Shown here: piece after piece, positions 31,884 through 40,905 of the stretch
How positions within the stretch are numbered: position 1 is the stretch's first letter
Layout: the number at the start of each line of letters is the position of its first letter
NCBI RefSeq assembly: GCF_000513995.1
Contig: NZ_AZVB01000024.1
Span: 165-64,164 of the forward strand
DNA length: 64,000 nt
Source of the DNA: Pseudoxanthomonas sp. J35
GTDB lineage: Bacteria > Pseudomonadota > Gammaproteobacteria > Xanthomonadales > Xanthomonadaceae
Reading direction: 5' to 3'
Position numbers and translations under genes: made by a program
The notes under the pieces: generated by a model
What the model was told of the DNA's origin: nothing
Databases searched by the model: none
What the model saw: only the letters and a program-made list of their open reading frames with translations

Positions 31884-32356
31884 ACCGCTTCCACGTGCAC
31901 CTCAACGTCAACGACCTCGACGCCAGCATCCGCTTCTACACCGGGCTCTTCGCCACTCCGCCCAGCGTGGTCAGGCACGATTACGCCAAATGGATGCTGG
32001 AGGACCCGCAGGTCAACTTCGCCATCTCCAGTACCGGCCGCGCGCCGGGCATCGACCACCTGGGCATCCAGGTCGACGATGCCGCCGGCCTCGCCGACCT
32101 CGGACGGCGCCTGGACGCCGCCGGCGGCGCGGTCACACCCGAAGCCGACGCGATCTGCTGCTACGCGCACTCGGACAAGTACTGGACCGAGGACCCGCAG
32201 GGCACGCGCTGGGAGACCTTCCACACCCTCGGCGAGGCGACCACCTACCACGCCCTCGGCGCGGCCTGCGCCACCGACGCGGCATGCGCGCCGGCCCCGG
32301 CGAGCGCACCGGCCGCCGCCACCGGCTGCTGCTCGCCGAAGTCCGGCTGCTGCTGA
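31880..32356 (+). CDS. arsI: ArsI-like VOC-family C-As lyase/cadmium-induced protein
   Basis: A 158-residue vicinal-oxygen-chelate protein of the ArsI/CadI group. Candidate iron ligands are His5 or His7 (FHVHLNV), His60 (GIDHLGIQV) and Glu112 (TRWETF); the vicinal pair Cys93-Cys94 (AICCYAHSDKYWTEDPQG) matches the thiol pair that binds trivalent organoarsenicals in ArsI. Such enzymes break the C-As bond of methylarsenite or aromatic arsenicals using oxygen. The C-terminus carries an Ala/Pro linker and a cysteine tail (GCCSPKSGCC) that may bind metal. Second gene of the ars operon. A CadI-like cadmium role is the alternative. Confidence 0.8.
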   Translation: MNRFHVHLNVNDLDASIRFYTGLFATPPSVVRHDYAKWMLEDPQVNFAISSTGRAPGIDHLGIQVDDAAGLADLGRRLDAAGGAVTPEADAICCYAHSDKYWTEDPQGTRWETFHTLGEATTYHALGAACATDAACAPAPASAPAAATGCCSPKSGCC

Positions 32357-32364
32357 GCCGCGCC

Positions 32365-32889
32365 ATGGAGCCATGTCGCCGCATCCTGTTCCTGTGCACC
32401 GGCAACTCGGCGCGCAGCATCCTCGCCGAGGCCACGTTGCGCGCCTGGGCCGGCGACCGCTTCGAGGTCGCCAGCGCCGGCAGCCAGCCCACCGGACGGG
32501 TCAATCCGTTCGCGCTGCAGCAGCTGGCCGCCGAAGGCATCGCCACCGCGGGCCTGCGCAGCAAGTCCTGGGATGAGTTCGCCGCGGCGGACGCGGCGCC
32601 AATGGACCTGGTGATCACCGTCTGCGACGCGGCCGCGGCCGAAGCCTGCCCGGTGGTGTTCGGCGACTTCCTCCGCGTCCACTGGGGCCTGCCCGATCCG
32701 GCCGCGGCGGAGGGCGACGACGCGGCCAGGCGCGCGGCCGTCGCCCGCGCCCACGGCACCATCAAGGCGCGCCTGCTGGCCCTGCTGGCGCTGCCGGCGG
32801 CAACCTGGGACGACCGCGCCGCACTGGAGCAGGCCCTGCAGCGGATCGCCCTGGTCGAAGCCGGAGACCGGGAGGCCGTCGATGGCTGA
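32365..32889 (+). CDS. arsC: arsenate reductase, low-molecular-weight phosphatase type
   Basis: A 174-residue arsenate reductase that converts As(V) to As(III). The P-loop CTGNSARS gives the nucleophile Cys11 and Arg17. Downstream cysteines Cys87 and Cys95 (ITVCDAAAAEACPVV) sit where thioredoxin-coupled ArsC enzymes place their redox relay, and WGLPDPAAAEGDD supplies the general-acid Asp. It is longer than the usual 130-140 residues because of a C-terminal helical extension. It starts nine bases after arsI and overlaps acr3 by eight bases. Confidence 0.88.
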   Translation: MEPCRRILFLCTGNSARSILAEATLRAWAGDRFEVASAGSQPTGRVNPFALQQLAAEGIATAGLRSKSWDEFAAADAAPMDLVITVCDAAAAEACPVVFGDFLRVHWGLPDPAAAEGDDAARRAAVARAHGTIKARLLALLALPAATWDDRAALEQALQRIALVEAGDREAVDG

Positions 32890-33949
32890 GCCGGCGCCGC
32901 GCATGGGCCTGTTCGAGCACTGGCTCAGCGCCTGGGTGGCGCTGTGCATCGTCGCCGGCACCGCGCTGGGGCACCTGTTCCCGGCCGCGTTCGCCGCGCT
33001 CGGCGCGATGGAGATGGCGAAGATCAACCTGCCGGTGGCGGTGCTGGTCTGGCTGATGATCGTGCCGATGCTGATGAAGGTCGACTTGGGCGCGATGCGC
33101 GAGGTGGGCCGGCACTGGCGCGGCATCGGCGTCACCGTGTTCGTGAACTGGGCGGTGAAGCCGTTCTCGATGGCGCTGCTGGGGGGCTTGTTCCTGCGCC
33201 ATGTGTTCGCCGGCTGGCTGCCCGGCGACCAGGTCGATTCCTACATGGCCGGGCTGATCCTGCTGGCGGCCGCGCCGTGCACGGCGATGGTGTTCGTGTG
33301 GAGCCACCTGTGCCGCGGCAACGCCAACTTCACCCTCAGCCAGGTCGCGCTCAACGACGCGGTGATGGTGGTGGCCTTCGCGCCGCTGGTCGCGCTGCTG
33401 TTGGGGCTGTCGTCGATCAGCGTGCCCTGGGACACCCTGGCCCTGTCGGTGGCGCTGTACATCGTGGTGCCGACCGCGGTGGCCTTCGCGCTGCGGCGCT
33501 GGCTGCTCGCCCGCGGCGGCATGGCCCGGCTGGAGGCGGTGCTGGCGCGGCTGTCGCCGCTGTCGCTGGCCGCGCTGCTGGCCACGCTGGTGCTGCTGTT
33601 CGGCTTCCAGGGACGACAGATCATCGCCCAGCCGCTGGTCATCGCCATCCTCGCCGTGCCGATCCTGCTGCAGGTCTACTTCAACGCCGGCCTCGCCTAC
33701 CTGCTCAACCGCCGGCTGGGCGTGGCCCACGAGGTCGCCGGGCCGTCCGCGCTGATCGGCGCCAGCAACTTCTTCGAACTGGCCGTGGCCACCGCGGTGG
33801 GCCTGTTCGGCATCCACTCCGGCGCGGCGCTGGCGACCGTGGTCGGCGTGCTGATCGAGGTACCGGTGATGCTGTCGGTGGTGGCGATCGTCAACCGCAG
33901 CCGCGGCTGGTACCTTCGCGGCGCCCGGCCCATGGAGACGGCGCCATGA
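32882..33949 (+). CDS. acr3: ACR3-family arsenite efflux permease
   Basis: A 355-residue, ten-helix inner-membrane transporter that expels arsenite. It starts within arsC and reads LFEHWLSAWVALCIVAGTALG, then PVAVLVWLMIVPMLMKVD. The essential conserved cysteine lies in LAAAPCTAMVFVWSHL, and LNDAVMVVAFAPLV follows. Near the end is the second conserved motif, IGASNFFELAVATAVGLFG. It disposes of the product of ArsC. Its TGA overlaps the arsN2 ATG. Confidence 0.93.
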   Translation: MAEPAPRMGLFEHWLSAWVALCIVAGTALGHLFPAAFAALGAMEMAKINLPVAVLVWLMIVPMLMKVDLGAMREVGRHWRGIGVTVFVNWAVKPFSMALLGGLFLRHVFAGWLPGDQVDSYMAGLILLAAAPCTAMVFVWSHLCRGNANFTLSQVALNDAVMVVAFAPLVALLLGLSSISVPWDTLALSVALYIVVPTAVAFALRRWLLARGGMARLEAVLARLSPLSLAALLATLVLLFGFQGRQIIAQPLVIAILAVPILLQVYFNAGLAYLLNRRLGVAHEVAGPSALIGASNFFELAVATAVGLFGIHSGAALATVVGVLIEVPVMLSVVAIVNRSRGWYLRGARPMETAP

Positions 33950-34377
33950 ACCTTCGCATCGCCCCGATCGCGTTCGCCGAGGCCGTGGCCACGCTGCTGC
34001 GCGACAGCGGCCTGCCCACCGCCGACCTCGGCCAGGGTGCGCGCGTCGACTTCCTCGGCGCGCACGATGGCCAGGCATTGTCCGGCTGCGTGGCCCTGGA
34101 GGACTGCGGCGACGCGCTGCTGCTGCGCTCGCTGGCAGTAGCCAGGCAGCGGCGCGGCGAAGGACTCGGCGGTGCGCTGGTCGAAGCGGCCGAACAGCAC
34201 GCGCGAGCCCGTGGCCACGCCGCCGTCTACCTGCTGACCACCGATGCGCACGGCTTCTTCGCCGCGCGCGGCTACCGCGAGCTGGCCCGCAGCGAAGCGC
34301 CAGCGGGCATCGCCCGCACCGCGCAGTTCTCCGGGCTGTGTCCGGCCTCCTCGCACTTCATGGGCAAGGCGCTGTAA
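33946..34377 (+). CDS. arsN2: ArsN2-type GNAT acetyltransferase
   Basis: A 143-residue GCN5-related N-acetyltransferase with the acetyl-CoA loop SLAVARQRRGEGLGGALVEAAE and the end block FFAARGYRELARSEAP. Proteins of this type close many ars operons and are named ArsN2; the related ArsN1 acetylates the glutamate-analogue arsenical arsinothricin, whereas the ArsN2 substrate is not established. It overlaps acr3 as ATGA and is the last gene of the operon; a stem-loop follows at 34429-34451. Confidence 0.78.
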   Translation: MNLRIAPIAFAEAVATLLRDSGLPTADLGQGARVDFLGAHDGQALSGCVALEDCGDALLLRSLAVARQRRGEGLGGALVEAAEQHARARGHAAVYLLTTDAHGFFAARGYRELARSEAPAGIARTAQFSGLCPASSHFMGKAL

Positions 34378-34428
34378 CGCGCCTCATGGCCCCGGTCCCC
34401 ATGGCCGACCGGTTGCCGGCCTCGGGAG

Positions 34429-34451
34429 CCCCTCTCCCACAGGGAGAGGGG
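34429..34451. terminator. stem-loop between arsN2 and a convergent gene
   Basis: Perfect stem CCCCTCTCCC / GGGAGAGGGG with loop ACA, followed by TTT. It ends the ars operon and can also serve the small gene coming from the other strand. Confidence 0.6.
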
Positions 34452-34489
34452 TTTGAGGGAGGGTCGACGAGGGGCCGGCGTGGTCGGGA

Positions 34490-34708
34490 CTACGCCACCG
34501 CCCTGGCGGCGGCGCCGCCCAGCAGGCGGGCCGGCAGCATCAGCAGGGCGCGCAGGAAGGCGAACAGCGCCGAGAAGGTGATCCCGACCAGCCGGAACGG
34601 CAGCGACAGCAGCCACGCCAGCGGCCACAGGACCAGCGCCAGCAGGGCGAGCGGCCAGCACAGTACGAACAGCACGCACCAGGCAAGCAGCGCGATCAGG
34701 ACTTTCAT
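34490..34708 (-). CDS. small hydrophobic membrane protein
   Basis: A 72-residue, almost entirely hydrophobic protein: MKVLIALLAWCVLFVLCWP, LALLALVLWPLAWLLSLPF, then a helix LVGITFSALFAFLRALLML and a short Arg/Ala tail. Two to three membrane passes are expected. GGAGA lies eight bases before the ATG, supporting translation. No function is known; it stands alone between the ars operon and the AI-2E family gene, which is divergent. Confidence 0.65.
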   Translation of the reverse strand: MKVLIALLAWCVLFVLCWPLALLALVLWPLAWLLSLPFRLVGITFSALFAFLRALLMLPARLLGGAAARAVA

Positions 34709-34954
34709 CGTGCGGTCTCCTCACACCCGGGCCACCATTGGCCCACGGATGCAGGTTGCGCGGCCGCCGCCGGGGCCGCAAGACCGCGTCCGACGCATCC
34801 GGGAATACGCCGACGAAACCCGGCCGGCGTCGACGGAACCGCCGCGCTGCGACGCCGGATGCGGCTACCAGGCGCATGCCACACAATGGCCGCGGCTGCC
34901 CCGTGCGGCCGCGCCTCCGGCCACCCGGCCCGCGCTCCAACAGGACGCACCGGC

Positions 34955-36001
34955 ATGAACGAGAGATTCCGCGCCATCGTGCATGGCACCGTGTTCGCGG
35001 TGCTGGTGGGCTGGGTGCTGTACGTGGCCCGCGACATCCTGGTGCCGGTCGCGTTCGGGGTGATGGCCCTGTACGTGGTGCTCGGTAGCGCGCGCCTGCT
35101 CGGGCAGATGCCGGTGCTCGGCCCGCGCCTGCCCGAATGGCTGCGCTACGCGCTGGCGATGCTGGTGATGGCCGGGGCGCTGGTGCTGCTGGGCGGCGTG
35201 GCGATGGACAGCGTCGACCGGCTGCTTGCGCGCATGCCGCACTACCAGGCGCAGCTGGTGGCGCTGGTACAGCAGGGCGCGGCCCTGCTGGGCATCGAAT
35301 CGGAACCGAGCTGGGACGGCATCCGCCGTGGCGTGCTGGCGCAGGTGGACCTGCAGCGCCTGGCCGGCTCGACCCTGGGCTGGGCCGCCTCGCTGCTCGG
35401 CACGATGGTGGTGGTGGCGCTGTACGTGGCCTTCCTGATGATCGAACGCCGCCACTTCGACGCGAAGATCGACCGCCTCGCCGCGGATCCGCAACGCGCC
35501 GCGCGGATCCGCCGCGTCATCGCCGACATCAACCGCCGCATCGGCAGCTACCTGGCGCTGAAGACCCTCCTGGGCGTGCTGCTCGGCGTGGCCAGCTGGG
35601 TCGTCATGGCGGCGTTGGGCATGGAACTGGCCCCGTTCTGGGCGCTGCTGATCGGCCTGCTCAACTACGTGCCATACGTCGGCTCGGTGCTCGGCGTGGC
35701 CCTGCCGGCGCTGTTCGCCCTGCTCCAGTTCGGCGACTTCCGCACCGCGCTGCTGCTCGCCGGCGGGCTGTCGCTGCTGCAGTTCCTCAACGGCGCCCTG
35801 CTGGACCCCTACCTGATGGGCAGCTCGCTCAACCTCAGCCCGTTCGTGATCCTGGTCAGCCTCACCGTGTGGACCGCGCTGTGGGGGCTGCCTGGCGCGT
35901 TCCTCGCCGTGCCGCTCACCGCCAGCATCGTGATGGTGCTGGCCGAGTTCTCCGGCAGCCGGCCGATCGCGGTGCTGCTGTCGAAGAAGGGCGAGGTGTA
36001 A
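34955..36001 (+). CDS. AI-2E (TqsA/PerM) family transporter
   Basis: A 348-residue integral membrane protein of the AI-2 exporter superfamily. It has N-terminal helices (VFAVLVGWVLYVARDILVPVAFG), a soluble central region (about 85-160), and the C-terminal helices with LKTLLGVLLGVASWVVM and LIGLLNYVPYVGSVLGVALP, then DPYLMGSSLNLSPFVILVSL. These motifs are diagnostic. Proven members export AI-2 or exchange cations; the substrate here is unknown. The ATG at 34955 has AGGA eleven bases upstream. Confidence 0.88.
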   Translation: MNERFRAIVHGTVFAVLVGWVLYVARDILVPVAFGVMALYVVLGSARLLGQMPVLGPRLPEWLRYALAMLVMAGALVLLGGVAMDSVDRLLARMPHYQAQLVALVQQGAALLGIESEPSWDGIRRGVLAQVDLQRLAGSTLGWAASLLGTMVVVALYVAFLMIERRHFDAKIDRLAADPQRAARIRRVIADINRRIGSYLALKTLLGVLLGVASWVVMAALGMELAPFWALLIGLLNYVPYVGSVLGVALPALFALLQFGDFRTALLLAGGLSLLQFLNGALLDPYLMGSSLNLSPFVILVSLTVWTALWGLPGAFLAVPLTASIVMVLAEFSGSRPIAVLLSKKGEV

Positions 36002-36320
36002 GCGGCGCGCGGCGGCCGTTCCCCGCGCAGGCGGCCGCGGTCCCCGCCGCGCCGCGGATCGCCAGCGCCAGGCTGGCCATGAACAGTTTCCGCGTTCCCT
36101 TACTCCCCCAGAGTGATGGATTGCCCCCGTCCCTCGCCGCCGATCCTGGCGCGGACGCCTTGCCGGCCGCGAGCCGGGGCGTACCCGGCCCGGGCCGTCG
36201 CACTTGACCGGGTTTGGCGCCAGCGCGGGCTCTCCGGCACTGCCTGAACGGCAAGGCGGCGGCGATCCTGCCGGAGGTGCGGCGCGACGCCGCTGGTCTT
36301 ACCCTTTCCCGGAGTCCCCG
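36002..36320. other. intergenic region before the Dcp-like gene
   Basis: About 319 GC-rich bases with no convincing gene, RNA or terminator. The ribosome site GGAG for the next gene is at its end (36311). Confidence 0.5.
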
Positions 36321-38468
36321 ATGCTGCGCAAGCTGCTGCTTTCCTCGGCGATCGCCCTGGCCCTCACCGCCTGCGGCGAGCGCCCGGCCATCGATACCGC
36401 CATGCCCGATTCCACCGCCGCCCTCCCCGCGCAAGCCGCGAACCCGCTGCTGAGCGCCAGCACCCTGCCCTTCCAGGCGCCGCCGTTCGAGCGCATCCGC
36501 GACACCGACTACCAGCCGGCGATCGAGGAAGGCATGCGCCAGCACCTGGCAGAGATCCGCGCCATCGCCGACAACCCGGAGTCGCCGACCTTCGCCAACA
36601 CCATCGAGGCGATGGAACGCGCCGGCGCGCTGCTCACCCGCGCCTCGCTGGCGTTCGAGGCGATGACCTCGGCACACACCAACCCGGTCCTGCAGGCGGC
36701 CGAGGAAGCGCTGGCGCCGAAGCTGGCCGGCCATAACGACGCCATCTTCCTGGATCCGGCGCTGTTCGCCCGGGTCAAAGCGATCCACGAACAGCGCGAC
36801 TCGCTGGGCCTGACCGAGGAACAGAAGACCCTGGTCGAGCACCGCTACAACCAGTTCGTCCGCGCCGGCGCGCTGCTGTCGGAAGCCGACAAGGCCGAGC
36901 TGCGCCAGCTCAACGCCGAGGAATCCTCGCTGACCACCGCCTTCGGCGCCAGGCTGCTGGCCGCCACCAACGCTGGCGCCGTGCTGGTGACCGACCGCGC
37001 GCGCCTGGACGGCCTGGACGAAGGCACGATCGCCGCGGCCGCCGAAGCGGCGCGGGCCGCGGGCAAGGAGGGCTGGCTGCTGGAGCTGCAGAACACCACC
37101 CTGCAGCCGGCGATGGCCGCGCTGAAGGACCGCAGCCTGCGCGAGGAACTCCTGGCCGCGTCGATGAACCGCGCCGCCCGCGGCGACGCCAACGACACCC
37201 GCGCCACCATCCAGCGCCTGGTCCAGCTGCGCGCACGCAAGGCGCAACTGCTGGGCTTCGACAACTACGCCGCGTACGCCATCGCCAACCAGATGGCCGG
37301 CCGGCCGGAAGTGGCGCTGAAGCTGCTCAACGACACCGTCCCGGCGGCCACCGCCCGCGCGCGCGCCGAGCTGGCGAAGATCCAGGCGGTGGTCGACGCG
37401 CAGGGTGGCGGCTTCAGCGCCGGCGCGGCGGACTGGGACTTCTACGCCGAGCAGGTGCGCAAGGCCGAGTACGACCTGGACCAGGCCGAGGTGCGCCAGT
37501 ACTTCGAGCTGGACCGCGTGCTGAAGGATGGCGTGTTCTTCGCCGCGCACGAGCTGTACGGCATCACCGTGAGCGAGCGCCACGACCTGCCGGTGTACCA
37601 TCCCGACGTGCGCGTGTTCGACGTGTTCGACGCCGATGGCAGCCAGCTGGCGTTGTTCTACCTCGATCCGTTCAAGCGCCCGAGCAAGCGCGGCGGCGCG
37701 TGGATGGGCAACTTCGTCGAGCAGGACGGCCTGGCCGGCACCCTCCCGGTGATCTACAACGTCGAGAACTACACCAGGCCCGCGCCCGGGCAGCCGGCGC
37801 TGCTGAGCTACGACGAGGTCACCACCCTGTTCCACGAGTTCGGCCACGCCCTGCACGGCCTGTTCTCCAAGACCACCTACCCGAGCATCTCCGGCACCAA
37901 CGTGCCGCGCGACTTCGTCGAGTTCCCCTCGCAGTTCAACGAGCGCTGGGCGCTGTACCCGAAGGTGTTCGCCAACTACGCCAAGCACTACCTGACCGGC
38001 GAGCCGATGCCGCAGGCGCTGGCGGAGAAGGTCAACCGCGCGCGCACCTTCAACCAGGGCTACGCCACCACCGAGTACCTGGCCGCCTCGCTGCTGGACC
38101 TGGCCTGGCACATGCTGCCGGCCGGCACCGAGGTGCCGGACATCGACGCGTTCGAGAAGCAGGCACTGGCGAAGTACAACATCGACCTCGCGGCGGTGCC
38201 GCCGCGCTACCGCAGCAACTACTTCAACCACGTCTGGGGCGGCGGCTACGCGGCCGGCTACTACGCCTACTTCGGCGCCGAGGTGCTGGACCACGACGCC
38301 TTCGACTGGTTCGAGCAGAACGGCGGCCTGACCCGCGAGAACGGCCGGATCTTCCGCGAGAAGATCCTTTCCGTCGGCCACTCCCGCGACCTGGCCCAGG
38401 CCTACCGCGAGTTCCGCGGCAAGGACCCGGGCGTGGAACCGCTGCTGGAGTTCCGCGGGCTGAAGTGA
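36321..38468 (+). CDS. dcp: M3-family peptidyl-dipeptidase (Dcp-like) lipoprotein
   Basis: A 715-residue zinc metallopeptidase of the thimet/Dcp family that removes dipeptides from peptide C-termini. It starts with a signal peptide and lipobox (LALTACGER), so it is an envelope lipoprotein, whereas E. coli Dcp is soluble. The catalytic motif is TLFHEFGHALHGLFS (HEFGH near residue 503), followed by GTNVPRDFVEFPSQFNERW with the third zinc-ligand region, and YRSNYFNHVWGGGYAAGYYAY near the end, diagnostic for M3A. The ATG has GGAG six bases upstream. A strong terminator follows at 38498. Confidence 0.92.
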   Translation: MLRKLLLSSAIALALTACGERPAIDTAMPDSTAALPAQAANPLLSASTLPFQAPPFERIRDTDYQPAIEEGMRQHLAEIRAIADNPESPTFANTIEAMERAGALLTRASLAFEAMTSAHTNPVLQAAEEALAPKLAGHNDAIFLDPALFARVKAIHEQRDSLGLTEEQKTLVEHRYNQFVRAGALLSEADKAELRQLNAEESSLTTAFGARLLAATNAGAVLVTDRARLDGLDEGTIAAAAEAARAAGKEGWLLELQNTTLQPAMAALKDRSLREELLAASMNRAARGDANDTRATIQRLVQLRARKAQLLGFDNYAAYAIANQMAGRPEVALKLLNDTVPAATARARAELAKIQAVVDAQGGGFSAGAADWDFYAEQVRKAEYDLDQAEVRQYFELDRVLKDGVFFAAHELYGITVSERHDLPVYHPDVRVFDVFDADGSQLALFYLDPFKRPSKRGGAWMGNFVEQDGLAGTLPVIYNVENYTRPAPGQPALLSYDEVTTLFHEFGHALHGLFSKTTYPSISGTNVPRDFVEFPSQFNERWALYPKVFANYAKHYLTGEPMPQALAEKVNRARTFNQGYATTEYLAASLLDLAWHMLPAGTEVPDIDAFEKQALAKYNIDLAAVPPRYRSNYFNHVWGGGYAAGYYAYFGAEVLDHDAFDWFEQNGGLTRENGRIFREKILSVGHSRDLAQAYREFRGKDPGVEPLLEFRGLK

Positions 38469-38497
38469 GCCGCGCGGCGGCAACGACGCGTCACCGG

Positions 38498-38522
38498 AAG
38501 GCCCGCGCGAGCGGGCCTTCTT
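38498..38522 (+). terminator. intrinsic terminator after the Dcp-like gene
   Basis: Stem AAGGCCCGC / GCGGGCCTT with loop GCGA, then CTTCT. It separates the peptidase from the AT-rich region upstream of the HipA-like gene. An almost identical hairpin recurs at 42954-42977. Confidence 0.75.
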
Positions 38523-38538
38523 CTGACTCCTGAGGCGA

Positions 38539-38641
38539 GTTACGCGCGTAACGTAAAACAATCCGGGCGACCGCCGTATGTAACTTATTGATTAAATTAA
38601 ATTTGCAGAACACCTCCTGATGAATTATCTTTAATTTAATC
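38539..38641 (+). promoter_or_regulatory. paired inverted repeats upstream of the HipA-like gene
   Basis: The most AT-rich stretch in this part of the window. It holds a perfect 14-bp palindrome GTTACGCGCGTAAC (38539-38552) and a perfect 12-bp inverted repeat GATTAAATTAAA (38590-38601) / TTTAATTTAATC (38630-38641) separated by 28 bases. A possible promoter is TTGCAG (38604-38609) and TATCTT (38626-38631), inside the repeat. The N-terminal helix-turn-helix of the downstream protein makes autoregulation here likely. Confidence 0.6.
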
Positions 38642-38657
38642 GTAAAGAAATGGTGCC

Positions 38658-40055
38658 ATGGCCCGTCCCCGTTCTGCCACCGTCCAGGACCTACTGGCCC
38701 TGCTTGCCTCCGGGGAGCCGACATCCGCCTCGCTTCTAGCAAAGCGCCTGGGCGTCTCCCGGCCAGTCGTGTTGCGCTTGGTCCGCGAGGCAGGCGAGCA
38801 AGTGCTGCAAATAGGCAGCGCACGCGCCACCCGATACATGGCGCGTGCGGAAAGCGCTGCTGGAAGCTCTTGGCCGTTATGGCGGATGCGACCGGACGCC
38901 ACGCTGGAAGAGTTGGGCACCCTGTACCTGTTGCGTGGTGAGCGGTTCCAGTTCATCGCCACGGGCGAGCGTCCCAACCTGGTCCAACCGGTAGAAGACG
39001 TACCCGGCCACTTCCCGGGCCTGCCTTGGTTTTTGGACGACTTGCGCCCGCAGGGCTTCCTGGGACGCAACCTAGCTCACCGAGGGGGCGCAACCCTGGG
39101 AGTTCCAAGCGACCTGGACCGGTGGCGGCAACGCGATGTCTTATTGGCAATAACCCGAACCGGCGGCACCAACATCGGCGACCTCCTGCTAGGTAGCAAC
39201 GCAGTGAAGCTGGCGCTGGCGGAAGTCGACTCGCCTTCCGATGCAGTAGGCGTTGGGCAACGGCAGGAACGTTATTCGGTCTGGGCAGAAGAGACCCTTG
39301 CCGGTGAAGAACCCGGATCGTCCCCCGGCGGCGAACAGCCCAAGTTCACGAGTACGATCATCACCCCGACCGGACGTCGTGCCGCACTGGTCAAGTTTGC
39401 GCAGCGCGATGGAGAACGTACGACCGCGCGCTGGGCGGACCTACTCGTCTGCGAGCATCTGGCTCTGCAGACTCTGGCGGATCACGACATAGCGGCAGCA
39501 GAATCGGAGCTCGTCGAGGCCGAGCGCCACCTTTGCCTAGAAGTGCGCCGGCTTGACCGAACGCCTGACTGTTTAGGACGGCGCGGCTTCGTCTCCCTGC
39601 AGGTACTGGATGCCGCTTTCGTTGGCAGCGGGGAACGCGACTGGGGCGTGCTCGGTGAACAACTGGCTCGGTTGGGCTGGATCACGCCGGACACTGCTCG
39701 TGACATGGCGGTTTTGCACTGGTTCGGGCGCCTGATCGGAAACAGCGACATGCACCTAGGCAATCTCGGCTTCCATCTGGCTGATGCCAGGCCCTTGGCC
39801 TTGGCTCCGGCTTACGACATGCTGCCGATGTATCTGGCTCCATCCCGCACCGGCGTGGTGAGGGCAGCCGAGCCGCTCCTACTCACACCGCCTGAGAACG
39901 CTGGCCAAGCTGGACATATCGCCCGGGCAGCGACAGCCGCTGTCGCCTTTTGGGAAAGGACCGAAAGATCGGGCTGGATCCTCGACGACGAGATCCGCAA
40001 GGTGGCCCGGGCGAACCGCGAAGCAGTCGCGAAGTTCGCGCGCACGTTTGCCTAG
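38658..40055 (+). CDS. yjjJ: YjjJ-type HipA-like kinase with N-terminal DNA-binding domain
   Basis: A 465-residue HipA-family Ser/Thr kinase. Residues about 5-60 form a winged helix-turn-helix (SLLAKRLGVSRPVVLRLVRE), which suggests that toxin and DNA-binding antitoxin functions are joined in one chain as in E. coli YjjJ. Kinase landmarks are the ATP-loop GGEQPKF near residue 222, the catalytic loop GNSDMHLGNLGF near 360 and the Mg-binding APAYDMLPM near 386. Related HipA kinases halt translation by phosphorylating glutamyl-tRNA synthetase; the YjjJ target is not settled. GC is lower than the surroundings, suggesting transfer. No separate hipB gene is present. Confidence 0.88.
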   Translation: MARPRSATVQDLLALLASGEPTSASLLAKRLGVSRPVVLRLVREAGEQVLQIGSARATRYMARAESAAGSSWPLWRMRPDATLEELGTLYLLRGERFQFIATGERPNLVQPVEDVPGHFPGLPWFLDDLRPQGFLGRNLAHRGGATLGVPSDLDRWRQRDVLLAITRTGGTNIGDLLLGSNAVKLALAEVDSPSDAVGVGQRQERYSVWAEETLAGEEPGSSPGGEQPKFTSTIITPTGRRAALVKFAQRDGERTTARWADLLVCEHLALQTLADHDIAAAESELVEAERHLCLEVRRLDRTPDCLGRRGFVSLQVLDAAFVGSGERDWGVLGEQLARLGWITPDTARDMAVLHWFGRLIGNSDMHLGNLGFHLADARPLALAPAYDMLPMYLAPSRTGVVRAAEPLLLTPPENAGQAGHIARAATAAVAFWERTERSGWILDDEIRKVARANREAVAKFARTFA

Positions 40056-40403
40056 CGTGGGACGACAACAGGTGGCCGGGAGATAGTCGGATGCCGACGA
40101 GCCCCGCTGAGGTTCTTTGCCTTTGCGGCGCCGGCCTGCCTTCTCCATAAGCTCAGCATCCAGGCCCTCGCGCAAGCGAGGCCGCCAAGGGGACTCTGGA
40201 CCAATGGTCCACAAATAGCGCATAGCCCGCGTAAGCGAAGCGCCCCGCGCTGCTGCAGTGCCCGTGGCGCTGGCGAGGCGTGGCCCGTCCCCACGCGCTG
40301 CCGGCTCACTGCCGGACGACTCCCCGGATGCGGCCTTCGGCCTTTTGCGGGTCATGGAGTGCATCGAGCGGCGCACGGCAACATGCCGGCATCCAATGCA
40401 GCG
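40056..40403. other. intergenic region with dispersed-repeat remnants
   Basis: About 348 bases without a convincing gene. It contains CCCGGATGCGGCCTTCGGCC at 40323-40342, related to the palindrome at 13502-13530. Confidence 0.5.
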
Positions 40404-40622
40404 TCAGCGCTTCAGGCTGGCGACGATCTCGGAGACGGTCAGGCCGATCTCCAGCTGCACGCGCACGTACTCGCGTTCCTTGCGCGACAGCGTGCGGCCG
40501 ACTTCCAGGCGCACGTCCTCCGCCTGCAGGATGCGCATGATCCTCGGCAAGGCCGAACCGACCACGTCCGGGCCATAGCCGGCTTCGCGCAGCGCGGCGC
40601 GCATCACTTCTTCAACGTCCAT
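40404..40622 (-). CDS. small charged helical protein, unrecognised
   Basis: A 72-residue soluble protein, MDVEEVMRAALREAGY at the start, RLEVGRTLSRKEREYVRVQ in the middle and LTVSEIVASLKR at the end. It is predicted to be mostly helical. No family was recognised. A GGAAG lies close upstream of the ATG. It is divergent from the NERD helicase and tail-to-tail with the HipA-like gene, so a small regulator is conceivable, but nothing in the sequence proves it. Confidence 0.5.
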   Translation of the reverse strand: MDVEEVMRAALREAGYGPDVVGSALPRIMRILQAEDVRLEVGRTLSRKEREYVRVQLEIGLTVSEIVASLKR

Positions 40623-40905
40623 GGAACTTCCGGATCAGGCCTGGGGCGGCCATCTTGCCTGATGCGGCACCGCGCCAGGGTGACAAGGTGGCCTGTCCAG
40701 CAGGCGCGTGGCACGCAGCCGGATAGACGGAGGGAGCCCCCGGAAAGTGGGCCTCCCCTCCGGGGGAGGGACCGGGGGAGAGGGCGGAGTACCGGCAAAC
40801 CTGACTTCGCCGGGTCCTTCCCTACCCCCGAGGGAGAGAGGGTTGTGGCGCCAGATCGCCAGACTCCGCGCCCCCCAGGGCTGGGACGCGGCCGGGCGGC
40901 TTGGG

